Origin: Aldehydirespirator sp965116665
GTDB lineage: Bacteria; Actinomycetota; Acidimicrobiia; Acidimicrobiales; Aldehydirespiratoraceae
Direction of reading: 5' to 3'
DNA: 64,000 bases
Assembly (NCBI GenBank): GCA_965116665.1
Contig: OZ220709.1
Span: 1,364,001 to 1,428,000, forward strand
Positions within the stretch are counted from its first letter, which is position 1. Every line of letters starts with the position of its first letter. A program made the position numbers and the translations under genes. This document shows, in pieces, positions 1 to 7,717 of the stretch. Below the pieces are notes generated by a model, which did not search any database, was not told the origin of the DNA, and saw only the letters and a program-made list of their open reading frames with translations.

Positions 1-330
1 TATGAGCGCACTGAACTGGACCCCGACTGGTTACCGGCCGAGGACAGTCGGCGGACGGTGTGGGAGGCCACCCAGTACATGGCGGCCGCTCTGGAGCGTT
101 CGGAGTCAGAGGCGGCTGATCTGCTGTACGCCCTCGGTGGTGATGGCGACCGGGCCCGCCAGCTCGCCTACTTGCTGTATCAGACAGCGAATGATCGGGG
201 CTGGGCGTCCGAGGCGGGTGCCTATGACGCTCTCATCGCCGCTTGGCCGAGTTTGCGCGTCGGCGCCGCCCGTGTCGCCGCCACGGTCGCGGCCGAGGCC
301 GTCGGCCCCGTCCAACAAGTACTGCTATGA
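1..330 (+). CDS. C-terminal end of a DUF1156-type methylase-like protein (partial)
   Basis: The frame is open from the first base of the window and stops at 328-330, so only the last 109 residues are visible. They read as an acidic helical tail with the segments ELDPDWLPAEDSR and LAYLLYQTANDRGW, which I recognise as typical of the C-terminus of anti-phage-associated DUF1156 proteins. These are large DNA methyltransferase-like proteins usually encoded next to a DUF499 ATPase, and that is the gene that follows here after 127 bases. The catalytic methylase motifs would lie outside the window and are not seen. The family call therefore rests on the tail plus the neighbour. If right, the protein would modify host DNA as part of a restriction-like defence system. 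Confidence 0.7.
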   Translation, partial: YERTELDPDWLPAEDSRRTVWEATQYMAAALERSESEAADLLYALGGDGDRARQLAYLLYQTANDRGWASEAGAYDALIAAWPSLRVGAARVAATVAAEAVGPVQQVLL

Positions 331-457
331 CCGAGCCAGTCCGTGCTGGCACACTGTGTAACGATGACCTCGGAGACGACGTCATGAAGAACGGCTGCAC
401 CGTTGTGCCTGCCGTGCCCGCAGCGCATCGATGCCCAAGTGCTGGAGGTCCATCAAG

Positions 458-3400
458 ATGGTGATGGCCAACACCGAGCGGATCGCAAAGGCGCTCATCC
501 TGCTGCGTGACGGGCTCAGCCCCAGGTGTGAAGCCGCTTGGCAGAGGCTCTATGGCGACAACTGGCTCCAGAGCGTCAACTCCAAGCTCCGCAAGCCCGA
601 CAGGAACCCCACCACTGACGATGTGGCGTTTCTGTGCAATGGCATCAAGGCCACCTGGGACGAGGTGTTCGGCCGCGAACATTCTCCCGCTGTGCGGTCA
701 CTGGTGTTCGAGATCTCCGCCATCCGCAATCGCTGGGCTCATCAAGACTCGAAGCTGTCAGTGGCCAGCGATGATGCATTGCGAGCCCTCGACTCGATGG
801 AACGGTTGCTGGAGGCGTTTAGCAACAAGGACGAGCGAGGCCAAATCCGCAGCCTGCGCCGCGACCTCATGCGCCAGATGTTCGATGAGGAATCTCGCAG
901 CGAGCGTCGCCGAACTGCCGCGCAGGCCACCGAGGGCACCCCCCAGTCGGGGCTCAAGCCATGGCGCGAACTCATCACACCGCACCAGGACGTGGCCAGC
1001 GGCAACTTCGTGCAGGCCGAGTATGCGGCTGATCTGGATCTCGTAGCCAACGGCGGCGCCGAGGACGAGTACCAGGACCCGTATGCGTTCTTCGCGCGCA
1101 CCTACATCACCCAGGGCCTCCGCGATCTGCTCTCGGGAGCGGCCAAGCGGCTGGCAGGCAAGGGCGGGGACCCGGTGATCGAACTGCAGACCAATTTCGG
1201 TGGCGGCAAGACCCACTCGTTGATAGCGCTGTACCACCTGGCTTCGGGTGTCGACATCAACAAGCTGCCGGGGTTGGCCGATGTGCTAGCCGAAGAGAAG
1301 ATCACCTTGCCCTCAAAGATCAACCGGGCGGTACTGGTGGGCCAGAAGATCTCGCCAGCGACACCGGAGACGGTCGCAGACGGTGTCGTGTTGCACACCT
1401 TGTGGGGTCGTCTCGCCTACCAGCTCGGCGGAGAAGAGGGCTACGCCATGGTGGAGGCCGACGACGTTGCGGGCACTAGCCCCGGCGCGGCTCTCACGAA
1501 GCTGTTCGACCGGTTCGGGCCGGCGGTGGTGCTCATCGACGAATGGGTCGCCTACGCCCGCCAGCTGCGCGATAGCCCTGCCAACGGTGACGGCGCCGGA
1601 GAGCGACTTGCCGGCGGGGACTTCGACACCCAGTTCACGTTCGCCCAGGCACTCACCGAGGCCGCCGCCGCGGTACCCAACGTGGTGGTGCTGGTATCGA
1701 TCCCCGCCTCGGAGGTCGAGGTGGGCGGCCCGCGGGGCCGTACCGCGCTGGAGAAGCTCAAGAACGTCGTGGCTCGCACAGCCGCGCAGTGGCAGCCAGC
1801 GTCTCCTGACGAGTCCTTCGAGATCGTACGCCGGAGACTTTTTGACCCGCTGTCAGCGGAGAAGGCCAGAGCACGAGACAGCGTGATTTACGCGTTCAGC
1901 GGCATGTACCGAGACCAGCACGGCGAGTTCCCGCCCGGAGTGGCCGAGGGCGATTACCGCCGCCGTATGCAGCTGTGCTACCCGATCCACCCCGAGTTGT
2001 TCGACCGGCTCTTTGACGACTGGTCCGCTCTCGACAAGTTCCAACGCACCCGCGGCGTTCTGCGGCTGATGGCGTTGGCGATCTCCGAGATGTGGCAGCG
2101 CAACGACCAGTCACTGCTAATCATGCCGGGCAACCTGCCGATGGACTTCGGGCTGCTGGTCAGCGAGATGAAGAAGTACCTCGAGGACGGCTGGGACCCA
2201 GTCATCAAGTCCGACGTCGACGGAGCCAACTCACTGCCGTTGCGCATCGACAGCGAAGTCAGCCACCTCGGACGGCTGTCCGCGGCCCGTCGAGCAGCCC
2301 GCACGGTGTACATGGGGTCCGCGCCGCGTCCAGACGGCAAGCAGGGAGTGGACCTCAAGTCGGTAGTGCTGGGCTGCGCACAGCCCGGTGAGTCTCCTCA
2401 GCAGTTCGCGGATGCTCTCAGACGCCTCTCAAACAAGGCCACCCACCTCTATGTCGCTGGCGCCCAGTACTGGTATTCGCTGACCCCAAACGTGACCCGC
2501 ATCGCCGAGGACCGGGCCCGTTCCAACTTCGACGCCCGCGACGCCGACGACGAGGCACGCTCCCGTATCGCAGCCCAACGAGACAGGGGCTCCTTTGCGG
2601 CGGTACAGGTGTTCGCCGCGGGACCCGGGGATGTGCCCGACAACGACGACGGTGTGCGCCTTGTGATTCTCGAGCCGAACGCCACCCACTCCCTCAACGA
2701 CGCGAACTCGCCCGCGGTGGCTCTCGCTGACAGGATCCTGACGCAGCGTGACGCCGGACCGAGACTGAACCGCAACCTGGTGGTGTTCGTGGCCGCGGCC
2801 GCCAACCGCCTCGACGAACTACGCGACGCGGCCCGGCGCTACCGGGCGTGGGAATCGGTTGTCGGCGACGAATCGCTGAACCTCACTGCCCACCAGCAAC
2901 GCCAAGCCGAATCTCAGATGGCCGAGACGTCCAAGCAGGTCGACAGCCTCATCGCAGAGACGTTCACCTTGGTGCTCGCACCGTCGCAGAAGCCCGGCAC
3001 CTCCGAGGTGGAATGGCAGACCATCCGGGCCAACTCAGCAGGTGACATCGCCGCACGAGTCAGCCGGAAACTCGCAACCGAGGAGCAACTCATCAACACC
3101 TACAGCGGGAGGCGGATCCGCATGGACCTCGACCGCCGCGAATTGTGGTCGGACCGCGGCGACATTGCCGTGCATGAGCTATGGGAGACCTACGCCCGGT
3201 TCCTTCACATGCCCCGCCTCGCCAGCCGTGAGACTCTGAATCATGCCATCGCCGCCAGAGCCACAGACCTCACATGGCAACAAGAGACCTTCGCCTACGC
3301 GGAGGGCCACGACGGCGAACAGTGGCTGGGCCTGCGCACCGACACCGCCGTCGCCCCCGCCCCCAGCGGCCTGCTCGTACATCCAGACAAGGTCCCAGCA

Positions 3401-3724
3401 CCCGCTCCGCAGCCCCAGCCACCGCCCGTCGCGCCCGCAGGTGGCACCCATACACCACCGGGCCCGCCCCGCGGCGACCCCGAACCACCCACAGCCCCGG
3501 TCTTGCCCAGAGAGTTCTACGCCCAGTTCCACCTCGACGTCATCCGCTGCATCAAACAACTAGACGCAATCATCGAGAACGTCAGCAACAAACTCGGCGA
3601 CTCCGACATCGACCTAGTGCTCGAACTCCGCGCCAAGAACCGGCAGGGCTTCAACGAGTCCACACAACGAACCGTCTCAGAGAACGCCCGCAACCTGGAA
3701 GCCCAATCTTCCGAATTTGAATAG
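458..3724 (+). CDS. DUF499-family AAA+ ATPase with N-terminal Swt1-like HEPN domain
   Basis: Large ATPase of 1,088 residues. The first 110 or so residues resemble a Swt1-type HEPN domain (RIAKALILLRDGL, then an IRNRWAH motif). A P-loop reads NFGGGKTHS near residues 245-253 and a Walker B reads VVLIDEW near 356, the pattern of DUF499 proteins, which are related in layout to the BREX ATPase BrxC/PglY. The C-terminus has a proline-rich linker followed by a charged helical tail. An ATG at 431 would add nine residues, but GGAGG at 444-448 is well placed for the ATG at 458, so I prefer that start. It sits directly behind the DUF1156-type gene; DUF499 and DUF1156 pairs are known in defence islands. 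The likely role is the motor of a modification-based anti-phage system. The family is fairly sure; the exact activity is not. Confidence 0.85.
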   Translation: MVMANTERIAKALILLRDGLSPRCEAAWQRLYGDNWLQSVNSKLRKPDRNPTTDDVAFLCNGIKATWDEVFGREHSPAVRSLVFEISAIRNRWAHQDSKLSVASDDALRALDSMERLLEAFSNKDERGQIRSLRRDLMRQMFDEESRSERRRTAAQATEGTPQSGLKPWRELITPHQDVASGNFVQAEYAADLDLVANGGAEDEYQDPYAFFARTYITQGLRDLLSGAAKRLAGKGGDPVIELQTNFGGGKTHSLIALYHLASGVDINKLPGLADVLAEEKITLPSKINRAVLVGQKISPATPETVADGVVLHTLWGRLAYQLGGEEGYAMVEADDVAGTSPGAALTKLFDRFGPAVVLIDEWVAYARQLRDSPANGDGAGERLAGGDFDTQFTFAQALTEAAAAVPNVVVLVSIPASEVEVGGPRGRTALEKLKNVVARTAAQWQPASPDESFEIVRRRLFDPLSAEKARARDSVIYAFSGMYRDQHGEFPPGVAEGDYRRRMQLCYPIHPELFDRLFDDWSALDKFQRTRGVLRLMALAISEMWQRNDQSLLIMPGNLPMDFGLLVSEMKKYLEDGWDPVIKSDVDGANSLPLRIDSEVSHLGRLSAARRAARTVYMGSAPRPDGKQGVDLKSVVLGCAQPGESPQQFADALRRLSNKATHLYVAGAQYWYSLTPNVTRIAEDRARSNFDARDADDEARSRIAAQRDRGSFAAVQVFAAGPGDVPDNDDGVRLVILEPNATHSLNDANSPAVALADRILTQRDAGPRLNRNLVVFVAAAANRLDELRDAARRYRAWESVVGDESLNLTAHQQRQAESQMAETSKQVDSLIAETFTLVLAPSQKPGTSEVEWQTIRANSAGDIAARVSRKLATEEQLINTYSGRRIRMDLDRRELWSDRGDIAVHELWETYARFLHMPRLASRETLNHAIAARATDLTWQQETFAYAEGHDGEQWLGLRTDTAVAPAPSGLLVHPDKVPAPAPQPQPPPVAPAGGTHTPPGPPRGDPEPPTAPVLPREFYAQFHLDVIRCIKQLDAIIENVSNKLGDSDIDLVLELRAKNRQGFNESTQRTVSENARNLEAQSSEFE

Positions 3725-3752
3725 CCGCCGGTTCAACCCGCTGCTCTAGCCC

Positions 3753-4214
3753 TTACCAGTGCGCGTCAACATCTAGGGAGAATCGAAGGCTTCGTCCCCG
3801 ATGGACGCTGCCAGCAGTAGTGGCAACTCGCGGCCGGAGTCTTGCCTGGCTACGTTTCGCGGAGAACCTCGGTGACAAGCCCTGGAGCACGGAAGCGATT
3901 GGCTCGGTCGGAAAATACCACGTCGCTGCGGTGCCGGGATCCAACGTCGCTGGGAGTTCTGGGTGGGCTTGAGGTGGCGGCGCGCCTTGCGTGGGGAATC
4001 CGAACTTGCGAGCAAACATGAGGCGGATGTCCCGGATCTCAACCTTGGCGCCGCCCCTGTTCGTGACGTCCACCTTCACAGAGTTCTGCGTGAAGCCGAA
4101 TTCCCGACTAACGGGGCCACGTATTTCTTCAGCGGACACGCGAATGCGCCAACGCCAGTAGAACACGTACTTGACCATGTTGAATACAACCAGTACCAGC
4201 GGGCTGGGATCCAC
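3753..4214 (-). CDS. Small protein of unknown function with an Ig-like beta core
   Basis: A 153-residue frame running against the DUF499 gene. I do not recognise a family. The N-terminus has a short hydrophobic stretch (PLVLVVFNMVKYVFYW), perhaps one membrane segment, followed by alternating beta-type sequence (SVKVDVTNRGGAKVEIRDI) that looks like an immunoglobulin-like sandwich. The only start is a GTG at 4212-4214, because an in-frame TAG lies four codons upstream; an internal ATG at MVKYVF is the alternative. The 3' end lies 28 bases from the end of the DUF499 gene, so the two are convergent. Coding character looks genuine and the opposite frames look random. No function can be assigned. 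Confidence 0.55.
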   Translation of the reverse strand: MDPSPLVLVVFNMVKYVFYWRWRIRVSAEEIRGPVSREFGFTQNSVKVDVTNRGGAKVEIRDIRLMFARKFGFPTQGAPPPQAHPELPATLDPGTAATWYFPTEPIASVLQGLSPRFSAKRSQARLRPRVATTAGSVHRGRSLRFSLDVDAHW

Positions 4215-4367
4215 TCTGAGATTCTACGAGCCAGAGGCTCAGCCTCTAGTGGTTCCGCCATGGGTTCCCCATCGACGACCGCGGTTGCGCTCACCGCTGA
4301 CGGAGCAGGTCTGCTCGAATGATCGTGGCCGAGACTGAAGCGGGGGCAGCGTTGGCAGTCCCTGGGC

Positions 4368-4399
4368 AGGTGTTCGCGGCCATGGAGCCGCGAACACCT
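4368..4399. terminator. Perfect 12-bp stem-loop, terminator-like
   Basis: AGGTGTTCGCGG at 4368-4379 and CCGCGAACACCT at 4388-4399 are exact reverse complements around an 8-base loop. There is no T run on either side, so an intrinsic terminator is possible but not typical. Its position two bases after the stop of a short minus-strand frame (4402-4509) would fit a terminator. An operator palindrome in the divergent region is the alternative. Confidence 0.45.
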
Positions 4400-4401
4400 A
4401 G

Positions 4402-4509
4402 TCAGCGTGCGGCCTGAGCCGTGGGCTTGCAGCACGCCACAACGGCGCCGGGATGGTCAAGATCATCAAGCCGGTAGAACACATCATCGTGGGGGAGCCG
4501 GACGTGCAT
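4402..4509 (-). CDS. Possible 35-residue small protein or gene remnant
   Basis: The frame begins MHVRLPHDDVFYRLDD and ends in KPTAQAAR, with an ATG at 4507-4509 and a stop at 4402-4404. Its composition looks more protein-like than the other frames in this gap. The stem-loop directly after the stop supports a real 3' end. An in-frame TGA lies a few codons upstream, so it may be the tail of a decayed gene. I do not recognise it. Confidence 0.22.
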   Translation of the reverse strand: MHVRLPHDDVFYRLDDLDHPGAVVACCKPTAQAAR

Positions 4510-4602
4510 GTGATGTAGCCCGTCGGCTGCAATGGGTCAGCCTGTTGATTCCGCCAAAGAGGATCGGGCGGCACACCCGTCGACAGGTACCGTTCCGAGG
4601 CG

Positions 4603-6075
4603 ATGGACGACAGGACAAGCATCAGCGACTTGGCTCGCGCCTTCTTGACATCGGCGCTGGGGGTGCTTCGAAGAGAGAGCGTGGTCCCGACCCCGAGGTT
4701 CCATCCGTTCCTGCAGGTCGGACGCGACTACTTCGGGGACAGCCTCATGGGCCTAAGCGAGTTCGTCGCGCTTGAGGGCGCGATCGCCGAGCGCCATCCA
4801 CGGTTCAGCGACGCCACACCACACATGGAGCGCGACTTCGCAAATGGATACATCTTCAGCTTCTTGGAGGCGTTCATCGCTGAGGTCTCGTTGAACGGAG
4901 AGGACTGGTCGCCTGACGCTTCGAGCTTCGACAGGTGTCTGGCCAGCCTCGTTTCAGCCATAGAGGCCGCGAGCCGGGAGGTGGCGTGTTGTCGCGAGGT
5001 CTCTAACCTGACCATAGCCAGCGGCGAGCCCCTCGAATTCTCTGACGTCACCGTCATCCCGCTAACGGTGCCTCCCCACGATCACAGCCGAGAAGCCGTC
5101 CGCACCATCGCTCGAGTGATTCCCCACGCACAGAGTGCCCATGGCCGAGCCTCGCCCGACGGATGGGACCCGCCACACTCGATAGTCATTGCCCGCGATC
5201 ACAGCCCCAAGCCCTTCGAATCCGCCAAGACCCTTTCCAGCCGGATCGAGCGCTTTCTGTTGATTGGTCGACTCCTACATGCTGGAACGTGCGACTCCCT
5301 TTATGAAGTCCAAGGCGAAACAGCGCTGGTTCGCCGGTATACGCCAACGCTCATGCACTTCCGAGGCTCTGCAGGCTCGCTCTGGGCACCCAGCATGATT
5401 CGTCGCACCACCCGACTTGAACCCCAAGACGTCGAGCGATTCGACGGCCTCAGCGAGGCGATCGCAACCGCTGAGGGCGACCCTCAGGGCATGTTGCTGA
5501 GTTCGTTCGGCATGGCCAAGCATCGGTTTCAGATGTCCTATCACGAGCACGCCTGGTATGAGCAGCTCATTGACCTCGCCATCGCATTCGAAGCAGCGCT
5601 GTCCGGCGCCCACAAGACCGACGTCCTGCTGCGCCTCAAGACGCGCGCCTCGGCGCTGTTGGCAACCGAGAATGACCCAGTTGATTCGATATTCAAAGAT
5701 ATTGGCATCCTGTACGACCTCCGGTCGAAGCTGATCCACGGCAACGCGTTCTCAGAGAAGGGTTTGGCGAAGTCCGCAAAGTCGATCACCACCGTGCCCT
5801 ACGACAGCCCAAGCGGAGAGGCCGTCGACCACGCCGTCGACCGGCTACGTGACTTGGTACGCCGCGCCCTGCTAGCGCGGATATGCCTGGCGGCGTGCGA
5901 GCCGCCATTGTGGAACCTCGACGAAGACAAGAGTGTTGACGCCCAGCTAGCTGACGCATCGACGAGAGACAAGTGGTGTTCCACATGGCGCGCCGTTCTG
6001 GAGCAATTCGATGCGCACGGTTCCGTCGACCGGCCACGAACCGCCGCGAGTTTCGTCAGCCCAGAGGATCGATAA
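4603..6075 (+). CDS. Apea-like HEPN domain protein, 490 aa
   Basis: The C-terminal third resembles the Apea-like HEPN domain: a helix with DLAIAFEAALSG, then DLRSKLIHG near residues 373-380, which carries the R-x4-H motif of HEPN ribonucleases (R374 and H379). The N-terminal 300 residues are a mixed domain I do not recognise; in this family that region is usually a sensor or binding module. HEPN proteins of this layout occur in defence islands and commonly act as RNases that shut the cell down after infection. The gene stands alone on the plus strand and converges on the phosphoribosyltransferase gene with a 44-base gap. The ATG at 4603 has a weak GAGGCG upstream. The HEPN call is good; the trigger and target are unknown. 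Confidence 0.7.
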   Translation: MDDRTSISDLARAFLTSALGVLRRESVVPTPRFHPFLQVGRDYFGDSLMGLSEFVALEGAIAERHPRFSDATPHMERDFANGYIFSFLEAFIAEVSLNGEDWSPDASSFDRCLASLVSAIEAASREVACCREVSNLTIASGEPLEFSDVTVIPLTVPPHDHSREAVRTIARVIPHAQSAHGRASPDGWDPPHSIVIARDHSPKPFESAKTLSSRIERFLLIGRLLHAGTCDSLYEVQGETALVRRYTPTLMHFRGSAGSLWAPSMIRRTTRLEPQDVERFDGLSEAIATAEGDPQGMLLSSFGMAKHRFQMSYHEHAWYEQLIDLAIAFEAALSGAHKTDVLLRLKTRASALLATENDPVDSIFKDIGILYDLRSKLIHGNAFSEKGLAKSAKSITTVPYDSPSGEAVDHAVDRLRDLVRRALLARICLAACEPPLWNLDEDKSVDAQLADASTRDKWCSTWRAVLEQFDAHGSVDRPRTAASFVSPEDR

Positions 6076-6119
6076 TCCGCTTCATGCACGCATGAGTGAG
6101 GTCCGGACAGAAGAATGTG

Positions 6120-6839
6120 TCATGTGGACCACGAGAAAGGGATCGCGAGTTGGCGATTCCACCACTCGGCGACTTCTGGGCGCCAGTCGGGATTGATCCG
6201 CCGGGCGACCACAACGATGGCCGGCACTTCGGCACCGGCTTCTCTCAGCGCGAATGCGGCCGACTGCGATCTTGCGCCGGTGGTGAATACGTCGTCGAGC
6301 AGCAGCACGCGGCGGTCCGCGACCCCAGTCGTCGGCTCGAAGGCGCGCCGGTCAGATTTGCGGTGCGCGACCTCGCCGGGCCCTCGGCGCAGCAGCTGCT
6401 TGAGCGGCCCGATACTCCCAGCGTCATGGTCCGACAACGCCCGCGCGAGGGGATGGGGCGGCTCGCGATCAGTGGAGGGCACCACGCACACGGTGTCCCA
6501 AGATCCGAGTCGGTGCGCGAGCGATTCGTTGTGTTGGATGAAGAACCGTTCGATGAGCGCGGCCACCTCCCGGCTAAGTCGTCGGCGCGTCGATGCGTCG
6601 TCGCTGTCTTTGTAGTTCCGCAGTCGGTCTCGCATTGTCGATGGCTTCGCGTACAGCGATATCGGCACGACCGGGCGGAGGGACCCGAGAATCTGGTGGC
6701 AGACGGTGCAGCTGTCGCAGAGACCTTCTGTCTGATCGCGATGTCCCCGGCAGATGGGGCACACGTCGGGGCCCTGCATCGGTACGGTGACGCAGTCGGG
6801 CGCGAGCGAATCGCCGAGAGCGGCGAGCGCCTGGTTCAT
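6120..6839 (-). CDS. ComF-like phosphoribosyltransferase, third gene of the SIR2-SLOG operon
   Basis: A 239-residue protein with an N-terminal zinc knuckle (CPIC at 27-30 and CDSC at 41-44) and a type I phosphoribosyltransferase core. The PRPP-binding loop reads VLLLDDVFTTGAR near residue 188. This is the ComF layout. ComF proteins normally accompany DNA uptake genes, but here the neighbours are a DprA-like and a SIR2-SLOG protein and no competence gene is visible. The start ATG lies one base after the stop of the DprA-like gene (TGA, one base, ATG), so translation is probably coupled. A longer frame extends upstream but overlaps the DprA-like gene and is not needed. I infer a nucleotide-processing role within a conflict operon rather than competence; the substrate is unknown. 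Confidence 0.8.
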   Translation of the reverse strand: MNQALAALGDSLAPDCVTVPMQGPDVCPICRGHRDQTEGLCDSCTVCHQILGSLRPVVPISLYAKPSTMRDRLRNYKDSDDASTRRRLSREVAALIERFFIQHNESLAHRLGSWDTVCVVPSTDREPPHPLARALSDHDAGSIGPLKQLLRRGPGEVAHRKSDRRAFEPTTGVADRRVLLLDDVFTTGARSQSAAFALREAGAEVPAIVVVARRINPDWRPEVAEWWNRQLAIPFSWST

Positions 6840-6840
6840 C

Positions 6841-7713
6841 TCAGTGCTGGAAGGCCAGTTCCCTGATCTCCGTTGCTGAGCACACCAGATGGACGTTGTC
6901 GTCAGTGGCGGCGAGGCTGCGCGCCCAGGGCCTGTTGCCCAGCACGGGTGCCCACAGCAGAACCGGCCGGTTGAACTCGAGGCTGTAGTCCATCTCGATG
7001 CGGGTGCCGCTGAGTTCCTCGGCCTCGATGACCACACTGGCACTGGACAGTCCGGCGATCACAGCGTTGCGCACTGGGAAGCTGGTCTTGGACGGACGCA
7101 GACCCGGCGGGAACTGCGACACGACGGCGCCGCTGCGGACGATCCGCTCGATAAGCTGCCGGTTCTCGGGCGGGAAGACCACATCGATGCCCGTGCCGAC
7201 AACGGCGGTTGTGCGTCCGCTCGCGTCGAGGGCTCCCCGGTGCGCTGCGGTGTCGACACCGCGGGCCAAACCCGAAACGATCGTTGTACCGGCGTCAGCA
7301 AGGGTGGCTGCGACCTCATGTGCCGCATCGGTTGCCTGCTCGCTTGCGTCGCGGCTTCCGACCATTGCGACAGAGCCCGCTCCGTTGCTGTCCAGCGAGC
7401 CCCGTACGAACAGGACCGCAGGGGCATGAGCTGTCTCGAGCAGCAAGCTCGGATAGCCAGGGGAATCAGCCAAGAAGATGTGGAAGTTGGTGAATTGTTC
7501 ACCTAGTCGCGCGATGGCGGTTCGCCACTTCTCGCCGTTGTCCTCGTTGGGCGTGTCGAGGGAAAGCCGTCGCAGGTCGTTCGCGGTCAACCAGCCATCG
7601 CAGCGATCGGCTTGCTCGGCGAGGGCGAGCAGGCGTGCGACTTGGCCGGGGGCCCACAACACGTCGAGAGGCGAACGGAAGCTGTCTCCGGTAGCGGTCG
7701 TGGTATTCGTCAT
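6841..7713 (-). CDS. DprA-like SLOG-fold protein, second gene of the SIR2-SLOG operon
   Basis: A 290-residue protein with the DprA/Smf Rossmann core: a GSRDAS motif, SGLARGVDTAAH, then FPVRNAVIAGLS and SGTRIEMDYS near the C-terminus. In DprA this core binds single-stranded DNA and RecA; more broadly it belongs to the SLOG superfamily of nucleotide-binding domains. The N-terminal domain (about 100 residues) does not look like the SAM or HhH domain of classical DprA. The ATG at 7711-7713 is chosen because GAGGGAGG lies just upstream; frames extending beyond it overlap the preceding gene. The gap to that gene is only four bases. Position between a SIR2-SLOG gene and a phosphoribosyltransferase points to immunity or nucleotide signalling rather than transformation. 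Confidence 0.8.
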   Translation of the reverse strand: MTNTTTATGDSFRSPLDVLWAPGQVARLLALAEQADRCDGWLTANDLRRLSLDTPNEDNGEKWRTAIARLGEQFTNFHIFLADSPGYPSLLLETAHAPAVLFVRGSLDSNGAGSVAMVGSRDASEQATDAAHEVAATLADAGTTIVSGLARGVDTAAHRGALDASGRTTAVVGTGIDVVFPPENRQLIERIVRSGAVVSQFPPGLRPSKTSFPVRNAVIAGLSSASVVIEAEELSGTRIEMDYSLEFNRPVLLWAPVLGNRPWARSLAATDDNVHLVCSATEIRELAFQH

Positions 7714-7717
7714 GCTC

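Larger units (their letters stand above)
4215..4602. other. Divergent intergenic region, 388 bases
   Basis: This stretch lies between two divergent genes and must hold both promoters. It contains one perfect 12-bp stem-loop (separate entry) and a possible 35-codon minus-strand frame that ends just before that stem-loop. No other convincing coding frame was seen. Confidence 0.6.

Noticed and set aside
6120..7713. Natural competence genes (dprA, comF)
   Set aside because: The families match, but the operon context is a SIR2-SLOG effector and there is no other competence gene, so a competence role is not supported.
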